In this document: positions 41,309 to 48,031 of the stretch, piece by piece | Numbering within the stretch: the stretch's first letter is position 1 | Layout: every line of letters starts with the position of its first letter | Assembly (NCBI RefSeq): GCF_024813435.1 | Contig: NZ_JANAEZ010000002.1 | Coordinates: 434,001-498,000 of the forward strand | Length of the DNA stretch: 64,000 nt | Direction of reading: 5' to 3' | DNA from: Cognataquiflexum gelatinilyticum | Lineage (GTDB): Bacteria; Bacteroidota; Bacteroidia; Cytophagales; Cyclobacteriaceae | Notes under the pieces: generated by a model | Database searches by the model: none | Told to the model about the DNA's origin: nothing | What the model saw: only the letters and a program-made list of their open reading frames with translations | Translations under genes and position numbers: made by a program

Positions 41309-41339
41309 AATCTTCGAGGTCTGGAAGACCTCAAAGATT
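41309..41339 (-). terminator. Hairpin 3 of three, touching the htpG stop codon
   Basis: AATCTTCGAGGTCT, loop GGA, AGACCTCAAAGATT: 14-bp stem whose end overlaps the TAA stop of htpG by two bases. It is followed on the minus strand by a short T-containing stretch, so it is the most likely actual terminator. Confidence 0.65.
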
Positions 41340-43221
41340 AAATCAATTCCACACTTCGCTTCACAAAGGCAGTCAGGTCTTTACCGGTAAGCATACCCTG
41401 TGACAGCAAGGCTAAATCAAACGCCTGCTTGGCAAGTTTGGTCTGCGCCTCTTCATCCTCGGTTTTGAGGAGTTTGTCGATCACAGGATGGTTGCCGTTG
41501 ATGGCTACTTTGTAGTTGTCCGGAAGTGAACCATAGAAGCTCATCCCGCCGCCCATCTGCGCCATGTCCTTCATCCTGCGCATAAACTCATCCATGGTCA
41601 CGGTCACAGGCATTTCCTCAGGGCTGAGTCCTGCCACGTCCACGCTGTAGGTGGCGTTGGAGATCGCTTTTTCGAAGATTTCCTTCACCTTTTTGGATTG
41701 GTCTTCGGTAAGGAGGTTGGCATAGGAATCCTCCTTCTCGATCAGTTTCTCAGCTACATCCGCATCTACACGCTTTAGTTGGGTTTTTTCCTCTTTCATC
41801 TCGAGGTGTTGGATGAAGTGGCTGTCGATCGGAGAGTCCATCACCAGGACATCGTAATCTTTTTTGTTGGCAGATTGGATAAATCCGTCCTGCTTGTTGA
41901 CATCCGTGGCGTAGAGATAGACGGTTTGGTCATTTTTGTCTGTCTGGATCGCCTTGACTTTTTCTTTGTATTCAGGCAAAGTGAAATATTCACCTTTGGT
42001 ATTTTTGAGCAAAGCGAAATCTTTTCCTTTTTCGGCAAATTTGTCTTCGCTGATCATGCCATACTTGACAAAAAGGCCGATGTCATTCCACTTTTCTTCG
42101 TAGACTTTTCGGTCTTTTTTGTAAAGTTCTCCAAGCTTGTCAGCCACTTTTTTGGTGATGTAGCTGTTGATTTTCTTCACATTGCTATCCGCCTGTAGGA
42201 AGCTTCTTGATACGTTAAGCGGAATATCCGGCGAGTCGATCACCCCATGAAGCAACATCAAAAACTCAGGGACAATGTCCTTCACCTCATCGGTGATGAA
42301 TACCTGACGGCTGAAGAGTTTGATTTTGTTTTTCTGCATTTCGAAGTCGTTTTTGACTTTCGGGAAATACAGCACCCCTGTCAGGTTGAAAGGATAATCC
42401 ACATTCAGGTGAATCCAGAAAAGAGGATCCTCGCCCATTGGATAGAGTTCTTTGTAAAATTTCAGGTAATCCTCGTCCTTCAGGTCGTTGGGTGACTTGG
42501 TCCAGATCGGGGAAGTGGTGTTGATGATGTTGTCTTTTTCGACAGACTTCCATTTCTTTTTGCCATCGGCATCTTCACCGTCTTCTACAGAATCAGTTTT
42601 TGTACCAAACTTGATCGGAACAGGAAGGAATTTGCAGTATTTGTCCAGGATGCCCTGAAGCTTCCATTTGTCCAAAAACTCTTCAGAATCGGCGTTGATA
42701 AACAAAGTGACTTCTGTTCCCCTTTCGGTACGGTCTCCGGCGCTGATTTCAAATTCGGTGCTGCCGTCACAGGTCCAACGTGCCGCTGCTGCGCCTTCCT
42801 GATAGGAAAGGGTGTTGATTTCCACCTTGTCAGCCACCATAAATGCGGAGTAGAAACCCAAACCAAACTTGCCGATGATTTCATTGGCGTCTTTGGCATC
42901 TTTGAATTTCTCCACAAATTCAGCCGCACCGGAGAAAGCAATCTGATTGATGTACTTTTTGATTTCCTCGGCAGTCATGCCAAGTCCACGATCGGAGATG
43001 GTGATGGTTTTTTTGTCTTTGTCAAAAGCCACTTCGACAGTGATGTCGCCAAGTTCGCCGTTGTATTGGCCCAAAGTCGCCAATCTTTTGATTTTCTGTG
43101 TGGCATCTACCGCATTGGAAACCAGTTCACGGAGGAAGATTTCATTGTCAGAATATAAAAACTTCTTGATGATCGGGAAGATATTCTCGGTATGTATCGA
43201 GATGGTACCTTTTTCCTGCAT
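41338..43221 (-). CDS. htpG: Molecular chaperone HtpG (Hsp90)
   Basis: About 627 residues starting at MQEKGTISIHTENIFPIIKK (ATG at 43221); an upstream in-frame ATG at 43281 would add 20 residues not found in the family. The GHKL ATPase domain is complete: ELVSNAVDATQKI (Glu and Asn), ISDRGLGMTAEEI (Asp), FGLGFYSAFMVADKVEI (lid glycines). The middle domain has NVSRSFLQAD with the catalytic Arg. It is a cytosolic ATP-dependent chaperone. It is transcribed alone and is followed by three tandem hairpins. Confidence 0.97.
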   Translation of the reverse strand: MQEKGTISIHTENIFPIIKKFLYSDNEIFLRELVSNAVDATQKIKRLATLGQYNGELGDITVEVAFDKDKKTITISDRGLGMTAEEIKKYINQIAFSGAAEFVEKFKDAKDANEIIGKFGLGFYSAFMVADKVEINTLSYQEGAAAARWTCDGSTEFEISAGDRTERGTEVTLFINADSEEFLDKWKLQGILDKYCKFLPVPIKFGTKTDSVEDGEDADGKKKWKSVEKDNIINTTSPIWTKSPNDLKDEDYLKFYKELYPMGEDPLFWIHLNVDYPFNLTGVLYFPKVKNDFEMQKNKIKLFSRQVFITDEVKDIVPEFLMLLHGVIDSPDIPLNVSRSFLQADSNVKKINSYITKKVADKLGELYKKDRKVYEEKWNDIGLFVKYGMISEDKFAEKGKDFALLKNTKGEYFTLPEYKEKVKAIQTDKNDQTVYLYATDVNKQDGFIQSANKKDYDVLVMDSPIDSHFIQHLEMKEEKTQLKRVDADVAEKLIEKEDSYANLLTEDQSKKVKEIFEKAISNATYSVDVAGLSPEEMPVTVTMDEFMRRMKDMAQMGGGMSFYGSLPDNYKVAINGNHPVIDKLLKTEDEEAQTKLAKQAFDLALLSQGMLTGKDLTAFVKRSVELI

Positions 43222-43425
43222 AGCTATTTTCGTTTTAGTGAATACAAATTGATACAAAGCCTTTATCAATGCTTGTTCCAATTAGCTGAAAATGTCATTT
43301 TGGCAGAAAATCAAAAAATACCCGAAATTTTGTCGAATATTGTAGTCCGCTACGGAGTATAGGTTGGGTCAGTAAAATAAACTATTTTACTTCGTACATG
43401 AAGTCACCCATAGTATCTCGCAATA

Positions 43426-44259
43426 ATGAATATAGTAATCATCAGTCAGTGTTCCCCTAGGGAAAAAATTTTCGTACATGAAATTGTCAAAAACTTCGAT
43501 CATGTGACGCTTGTACATTCAGGCCAAAGACAGGGCTTGGTTGGAAAACCCCAAAATCAAGCGAAATCAGGAAAAAAAAACCGATCACAATCATTTTTAG
43601 ATAGGAATGGATTGAGGTTTTTCCATAAGTTCCATAAGATCTCGATACACAATAAAACCAAGCATATTAAAGCCGAAAACCATGATTTCAAAAAGGTTAG
43701 CTTTCCCTTTGCCGAAATCAATACAGAAAAAGGACTTGAATTTTTGAAGTCTCTGCAGCCTGACATTTTGTTTACTTGTAATGCGCCAATTTTGAAGGGA
43801 GAAATTCTCAATATCCCCAAGATCGCGGCCATCAATGTGCATTATGGGATGCCGCCGCACTATCGTGGCAATGACACGCTGTTTTGGGCCTATATAAAAA
43901 AAGATTTCGACAACCTTGGCGGATGCCTGCACTATACCACCAAAGGCGTGGATAGGGGAAATATTTTGGCTGAAGTATTTCCTTCCTTGGATCCGAAAGA
44001 CAGCCTTGTCCAGGTAGACATCAAGACCTCCGAATTGCTTGCCAAGGCAGCAGTCAAAATACTGAAAGACATCGAAAACTGTGATGAAATTCCTACCGGA
44101 AAAGTGCAGGTAGAAAAAGGGAGAAACTACAAACTTTATGAAAGGACGCTGTTTCACCATTTGGGATACCTCGCCCAACAGAGTTTAGGCCTTCTCAGAC
44201 CAAAGGCGCGGAAAGAAAAAATAGTATTTCATCATGGCCAAAAGGTAGTATCGGTTTGA
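43426..44259 (+). CDS. Formyltransferase family protein
   Basis: 277-residue protein with a formyl-transferase N domain. The catalytic triad is present: Asn and His in AINVHYGMPPHYRGNDTLFW and Asp in YTTKGVDRGNILAEV, as in methionyl-tRNA, phosphoribosylglycinamide and sugar formyltransferases. There is no Fmt-type C-terminal domain and no sugar-biosynthesis neighbour, so the acceptor is unknown. An inverted repeat GTAAAATA-AAC-TATTTTAC lies upstream (43372-43390). Confidence 0.85.
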   Translation: MNIVIISQCSPREKIFVHEIVKNFDHVTLVHSGQRQGLVGKPQNQAKSGKKNRSQSFLDRNGLRFFHKFHKISIHNKTKHIKAENHDFKKVSFPFAEINTEKGLEFLKSLQPDILFTCNAPILKGEILNIPKIAAINVHYGMPPHYRGNDTLFWAYIKKDFDNLGGCLHYTTKGVDRGNILAEVFPSLDPKDSLVQVDIKTSELLAKAAVKILKDIENCDEIPTGKVQVEKGRNYKLYERTLFHHLGYLAQQSLGLLRPKARKEKIVFHHGQKVVSV

Positions 44260-44289
44260 CCGATGAATACACCAAACTTTTTATCTTTG
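44255..44289 (+). promoter_or_regulatory. Candidate promoter of ccmB with almost no leader
   Basis: TTTG (44255-44258), a 23-base spacer and TATCTTTG (44282-44289) match the Bacteroidota -33/-7 pattern. The -7 box ends four bases before the ccmB ATG, so transcription from it would start at or just inside the gene, unless ccmB is read from the formyltransferase transcript. Confidence 0.35.
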
Positions 44290-44293
44290 CCTC

Positions 44294-44959
44294 ATGCTCA
44301 AAGAAATTGCTGTTCTGATCCAAAAAGAAATCACCCTCGAATGGAGACAGAAGTATGCGCTCAATGGCATTCTTTTGTATGTCGTATCGGCAGTTTTTAT
44401 CACGTATCTCAGCGTGGGAGCGAAGCAGGGCAATATCGGAGTTCCGACGTGGAATGCACTGTATTGGATCATTATCCTGTTTTCGGCAGTCAATGCCGTG
44501 GCCAAAAGCTTTGTGCAGGAACATCAGGGCCGACAACTCTATTATTATATGATTGCTTCTCCCGAAGCCATCATCATTTCCAAAATCATCTACAATACAC
44601 TTTTGACACTAGTTCTGGCATTGTTGGGATATCTGGTTTTTAGTGTGATTTTGGGCAATCCCGTTCAGGATCAGGGGATGTTTTTGTTGAACCTCATATT
44701 GGGAGCGGTTGGTTTTTCGGCCTGTCTGACGATGGTATCAGGGATAGCGTCCAAGGCGAGCAACAATGCCACTTTGATGGCGATATTGAGTTTTCCGGTA
44801 ATCATCCCTATTTTGCTGATGGCCATCCGGGTGTCAAAGAATGCCATTGATGGGTTGGATTGGTCAGTGAGCTTGGATAAGATTGTAACGCTTATGGCGA
44901 TCAATGTTATCGTGGCTGTGACGGCGTATATCCTGTTTCCATATCTGTGGAGGAGTTAG
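44294..44959 (+). CDS. ccmB: Heme exporter / cytochrome c maturation protein CcmB
   Basis: 221-residue membrane protein with six hydrophobic segments and the CcmB layout: LIQKEITLEWRQKYALNGIL at the N-terminus, then YWIIILFSAVNAVAKSF and EHQGRQLYYYMIASPEAIII. CcmB is the permease of the CcmAB complex that releases heme-bound CcmE. No ccmA is in the window. It is separated from ccmC by the hypothetical gene at 45365 and two repeat-rich gaps. Confidence 0.9.
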   Translation: MLKEIAVLIQKEITLEWRQKYALNGILLYVVSAVFITYLSVGAKQGNIGVPTWNALYWIIILFSAVNAVAKSFVQEHQGRQLYYYMIASPEAIIISKIIYNTLLTLVLALLGYLVFSVILGNPVQDQGMFLLNLILGAVGFSACLTMVSGIASKASNNATLMAILSFPVIIPILLMAIRVSKNAIDGLDWSVSLDKIVTLMAINVIVAVTAYILFPYLWRS

Positions 44960-44966
44960 GGACTGT

Positions 44967-45126
44967 CCCGCAAAGTCGCAAAGGTGCAAAGAAAAAATAA
45001 GTCAGAAGGTTATAGGCTGTCAGACTATGGTTAGCAAAATTTTTCCCGCGAAGCCGCAAAGACCCAAAGAAAAAATAAGCCAGTCGGAGGACTACAGGCC
45101 GGTATACTTTGGCAAAGAAACTTTTT
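44967..45126. repeat. Two 78-81 bp GCAAAGCCGCAAAG-type repeats
   Basis: Units begin at 44967 (CCCGCAAAGTCGCAAAGG) and 45045 (CCCGCGAAGCCGCAAAGA), and both continue with AAAGAAAAAATAAG(T/C)CAG; a third start at 45127 leads into the MITE-like element. They fill the first part of the 405-base gap between ccmB and the next gene. Confidence 0.75.
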
Positions 45127-45231
45127 CCTGCAAAGCCGCAAAATCGCAAAGGGATTTTAATTCAAAATGATAGGTTAACATCAGTTTATTTACTTGTAAT
45201 TATTTCTTCGCGTCTTCACGGGGAACAAATC
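45127..45231. mobile_element. MITE-like element copy A
   Basis: About 105 bases with related inverted ends: CCTGCAAAGCCGCAAAATCG on the left, and CTTCGCGTCTTCACGGGGAA on the right, whose complement has the same CCCG...AAG.CGC...AAG pattern. The interior shares AGGTTAACATCNGTTTATTN with copy B. No transposase is present. Confidence 0.6.
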
Positions 45232-45364
45232 AAACATTCTCAATTTGGGTCTCAGCGTCTTCGCGTGAGATCTTCCCGTTTAAATACTTGGTTTTTTCAC
45301 GTTCCAAAACTACTTTTAGTTTCTGTGGTTTATTCTGAACCAACACAACCAAACCAAATTTCCC

Positions 45365-46153
45365 ATGAAAGCAGCAAAGCCCCTTATCTTGATTTTTGCA
45401 TGTATAGCGGTTTATTTTTTCCAGATTTCTTTTGGCCTTGCCCAGACTATACAGGGAGTATATTCCGGCAATATAGCGAGCGAACTTTCAGTCATCACTT
45501 TGGAGCAAAAAGGGGAGATGGTCTATGGTCAGCTATATGACAGGCAAATGAAAAAAAGTGAATTTTTTGGGGCAAAAGAAAAGTCAGGTTTTAGGGGAGT
45601 GATGGAAATATCTGGAGAGGAGAAGGAGGTGTCAGCAAAAATCGAAAAATCAACCCTTTTATTGACAGTCAAAAGCAGCGGGGAGGTTTTTACGATGGAC
45701 TTGGTTTCAAAAAATTTGGCCTATGATTTTTCAAAGCTTTTTCCGGAGCAGTTTGATGACATTAAAAACAAGCTGACCGGTGTGTGGATTCTGAAGGAAC
45801 AATATAAAATTGACGAAAAAGGAGATAAAGTAAAGGGTGAGATGACAGGGAAGGATTATATGTTTGCCTTTATGCCTGATGGGAAATACGTGATGGATAT
45901 AAGGGGTTTAAGGGATGCCCAAAAGGAGATCCCGGCAGAATACAGAATGAGTGGTTCCGAAATGTTTGAGGCCGCCAATATGATGTCATGGCGGATTCTG
46001 AATGATAAAATCAACATCTATCCAACCAAGGCAATCCCAGGTTCCCCGGTCAATGACGGATTTTCAAGATATTTTGAATTTAAGGGCAATGAATTGATTT
46101 TAAGAGGCGATATGCCAAATGGTTGGACGGAACATTATGTAAAGAAAGATTAA
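45365..46153 (+). CDS. Hypothetical secreted protein between two MITE-like repeats
   Basis: 262-residue protein with a signal peptide (LILIFACIAVYFFQISFGLA) and two beta-rich halves: TIQGVYSGNIASELSVITLE near the N-terminus and a lipocalin-like KNKLTGVWILKEQYKIDEKG from about residue 145. It is not assigned to a known family with confidence. It interrupts the ccm genes and is flanked in direct orientation by the two repeat elements, so it may be a later insertion. Confidence 0.75.
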   Translation: MKAAKPLILIFACIAVYFFQISFGLAQTIQGVYSGNIASELSVITLEQKGEMVYGQLYDRQMKKSEFFGAKEKSGFRGVMEISGEEKEVSAKIEKSTLLLTVKSSGEVFTMDLVSKNLAYDFSKLFPEQFDDIKNKLTGVWILKEQYKIDEKGDKVKGEMTGKDYMFAFMPDGKYVMDIRGLRDAQKEIPAEYRMSGSEMFEAANMMSWRILNDKINIYPTKAIPGSPVNDGFSRYFEFKGNELILRGDMPNGWTEHYVKKD

Positions 46154-46228
46154 GGAGTCAGAATTATTTAACTTCAATTCTCAATTATAAGCGAGGGCAC
46201 TGAACTAATAGGAGGAACTGGATTTTTT

Positions 46229-46345
46229 CCCCGCAAAGCCGCAAAAACCGCAAAGATATTTTAACGAAAAAAAGGCAGGTTAACATCGGTTTATTCACTT
46301 ACTATTTTTTCTTTTGCGCCTTAGCGTCTTGGCGGGAAACAAATC
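46229..46345. mobile_element. MITE-like element copy B
   Basis: About 117 bases. The left end CCCCGCAAAGCCGCAAAAAC (46229) and the right end CTTTTGCGCCTTAGCGTCTT (46311) followed by GGCGGGAAA are inverted relatives. It is in the same orientation as copy A. A further right-end fragment (TTTGCGCTTTAGCGTCTTTG) lies at about 46472-46494. The rest of the 437-base gap holds no gene. Confidence 0.65.
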
Positions 46346-46557
46346 AAACCTTCTAACTTTATGGATTAGCGTTTTTTCGAGATTCCTTTTCTTTATGCCT
46401 AATCGAAATTGAGTAAGTTCCTTTATTTCCTTTGTTCTTACCGTCTTTGTGGGATTATCAAACTTATCTTTCTTTGCGCTTTAGCGTCTTTGCGAGAAAC
46501 TGTGCATTAGAAACCAACATATCTCATGAAAAGTACAGGAATGAGGAACTTATGCCT

Positions 46558-46565
46558 TATTTTTG
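46558..46565 (+). promoter_or_regulatory. Candidate -7 box for the ccmC operon
   Basis: TATTTTTG, a match to TAnnTTTG, 25 bases before the ccmC ATG at 46591. No clear -33 box is seen. Confidence 0.35.
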
Positions 46566-46590
46566 CGCTTGAAAAATCAAACCCATTATA

Positions 46591-47271
46591 ATGAGAGCAT
46601 ATTGGTGGAAAATCCTGACTGTAGCCCTGTTGGCATTTACCCTGACAGCCGGACTTCTCCTTGACGTACCGAGGTTACCCATCCTGAATGAGACGATCAG
46701 GGCACTGCATTTCCATGTCACGATGTGGTTTGGAATGATATTGATGCTGATGGTTGCGGTGGTTTTCAGCGTCAAATTTCTACGAAGCAACGACCTCAAG
46801 CATGATGACATGGCGCTTGAGTTTACCAATGCGGCGATCTTGTTTGGTGTATTGGGAATTGTCACAGGCATGCTTTGGGCCAAATTCACTTGGGGGGATT
46901 ATTGGAGCGGTGATCCAAAACAGAATGCTTCCGCCATCGGGCTTTTGATGTATTTCGCCTATCTTATTTTGAGAAATTCACTCACTGATGTCCATCAAAG
47001 GGCCCGAATCGGTGCTGTCTATAACATATTCGCATTTGCGGCTTTTATACCATTGATATTTGTTTTGCCAAGACTGACAGATAGTCTCCATCCCGGCAAC
47101 GGTGGCAATCCCGGATTCAATGCCTATGACCTGGACAGCAAACTCAGGATGGTGTTCTATCCGGCAATTATTGCCTGGACACTGTTGGGAACTTGGATCA
47201 GTACCATAAGGGTCAGGCTGAGAAGAATTGAAAGGAAGTTAGAAGATAAATTGATCAATCAGGTATCATGA
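46591..47271 (+). CDS. ccmC: Cytochrome c maturation heme handler CcmC
   Basis: 226-residue membrane protein with six helices and the tryptophan-rich heme-binding segment FTWGDYWSGDPKQNASAIGL between helices, flanked by conserved histidines (ALHFHVTMWFGMI; DVHQRARIGAVYN). It transfers heme to CcmE. It is the first gene of a tight ccmC-ccmD-ccmE-ccmF series and overlaps ccmD by four bases. Confidence 0.92.
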   Translation: MRAYWWKILTVALLAFTLTAGLLLDVPRLPILNETIRALHFHVTMWFGMILMLMVAVVFSVKFLRSNDLKHDDMALEFTNAAILFGVLGIVTGMLWAKFTWGDYWSGDPKQNASAIGLLMYFAYLILRNSLTDVHQRARIGAVYNIFAFAAFIPLIFVLPRLTDSLHPGNGGNPGFNAYDLDSKLRMVFYPAIIAWTLLGTWISTIRVRLRRIERKLEDKLINQVS

Positions 47272-47513
47272 AAAAGTGGTTAATAATATTGTTCATGGCA
47301 TTCAGTCTGAGTGCTTTCGGACAGGAGAAAATTGAAATCAATGAAAACGATTACCAAAACTCCACCGTTGAAATGGCGGATGTGATGCGGTCCGAGGGAA
47401 AAATCTACGTTTTGGTAGGCATCATCGGGATCGTTTTTGCGGGATTATTGGTTTATGTGATCAATACGGATAGGAAAGTAACCCGTCTTGAAAAACAATT
47501 GAAAGAAGAATAA
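47268..47513 (+). CDS. CcmD-like small membrane protein
   Basis: 81 residues. A leader-like hydrophobic start (LIILFMAFSLSAFGQ) is followed by the CcmD-type helix KIYVLVGIIGIVFAGLLVYV and a charged coiled tail NTDRKVTRLEKQLKEE. CcmD releases holo-CcmE from the CcmABC complex. It is longer than the proteobacterial protein because of the added N-terminal segment. Confidence 0.88.
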   Translation: MKKWLIILFMAFSLSAFGQEKIEINENDYQNSTVEMADVMRSEGKIYVLVGIIGIVFAGLLVYVINTDRKVTRLEKQLKEE

Positions 47514-47586
47514 CATTAATAGGGAGGAAGGAAGTAAAATCTAAAAGAATTTGCTCCTGAACCCATCAAAAATATAATCTACCAAA

Positions 47587-48003
47587 ATGAAAAAGGGACA
47601 TATAATTGGTTTGGGAATCATAGCTGTCGCGATCATCATCATCATGTCAATGATCGGGGATGCCAGTACTTACGAAAGTTTTTCCAACGCCAAAGCCATG
47701 AAAACCAAAGGCGATGACAAGGCCATCCACGTGGTGGGTCAACTGAAGAAGGCCCAAACCGGTGATGTTGTCGGGATCGAAGTCAATGAGGATAAGACTT
47801 CATTCTATTTCCTGATGGTGGACAATGAAGGCACAGAACAGAAGGTCTTTTACAATGAACCGGTTCCGCCGGATTTTTCAAGGGCTGAACAAGTGGTGGT
47901 CATCGGTGCTTATAAAGACCAAGACCTGTTTGTTGCAGACAAAATCCTGATGAAGTGCCCTTCCAAATATCAGGAAACCGAGCTCAAGACAGCCGGAATG
48001 TAA
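47587..48003 (+). CDS. ccmE: Cytochrome c maturation heme chaperone CcmE, cysteine type
   Basis: 138 residues with an N-terminal membrane anchor (IIGLGIIAVAIIIIMSMIG) and an OB-fold (HVVGQLKKAQTGDVVGIEV, FYNEPVPPDF, VVVIGAYKDQDLFVADKILM). The heme-attachment site reads CPSKY, that is CxxxY, where E. coli has HxxxY. The CxxxY form is known from archaea and some deltaproteobacteria. It carries heme from CcmC to CcmF. Confidence 0.92.
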   Translation: MKKGHIIGLGIIAVAIIIIMSMIGDASTYESFSNAKAMKTKGDDKAIHVVGQLKKAQTGDVVGIEVNEDKTSFYFLMVDNEGTEQKVFYNEPVPPDFSRAEQVVVIGAYKDQDLFVADKILMKCPSKYQETELKTAGM

Positions 48004-48031
48004 ATTAGTTTTCCCTTTGATTCCATTTAAT

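Noticed and set aside
44967..46345. GCAAAGCCGCAAAG repeats considered as CRISPR or REP/RAYT units
   Set aside because: Spacing and inverted ends fit a MITE-like element; no cas or RAYT transposase gene is present.
48017..48031. TTG start for ccmF
   Set aside because: The ATG at 48032 gives the usual family N-terminus and is preferred.
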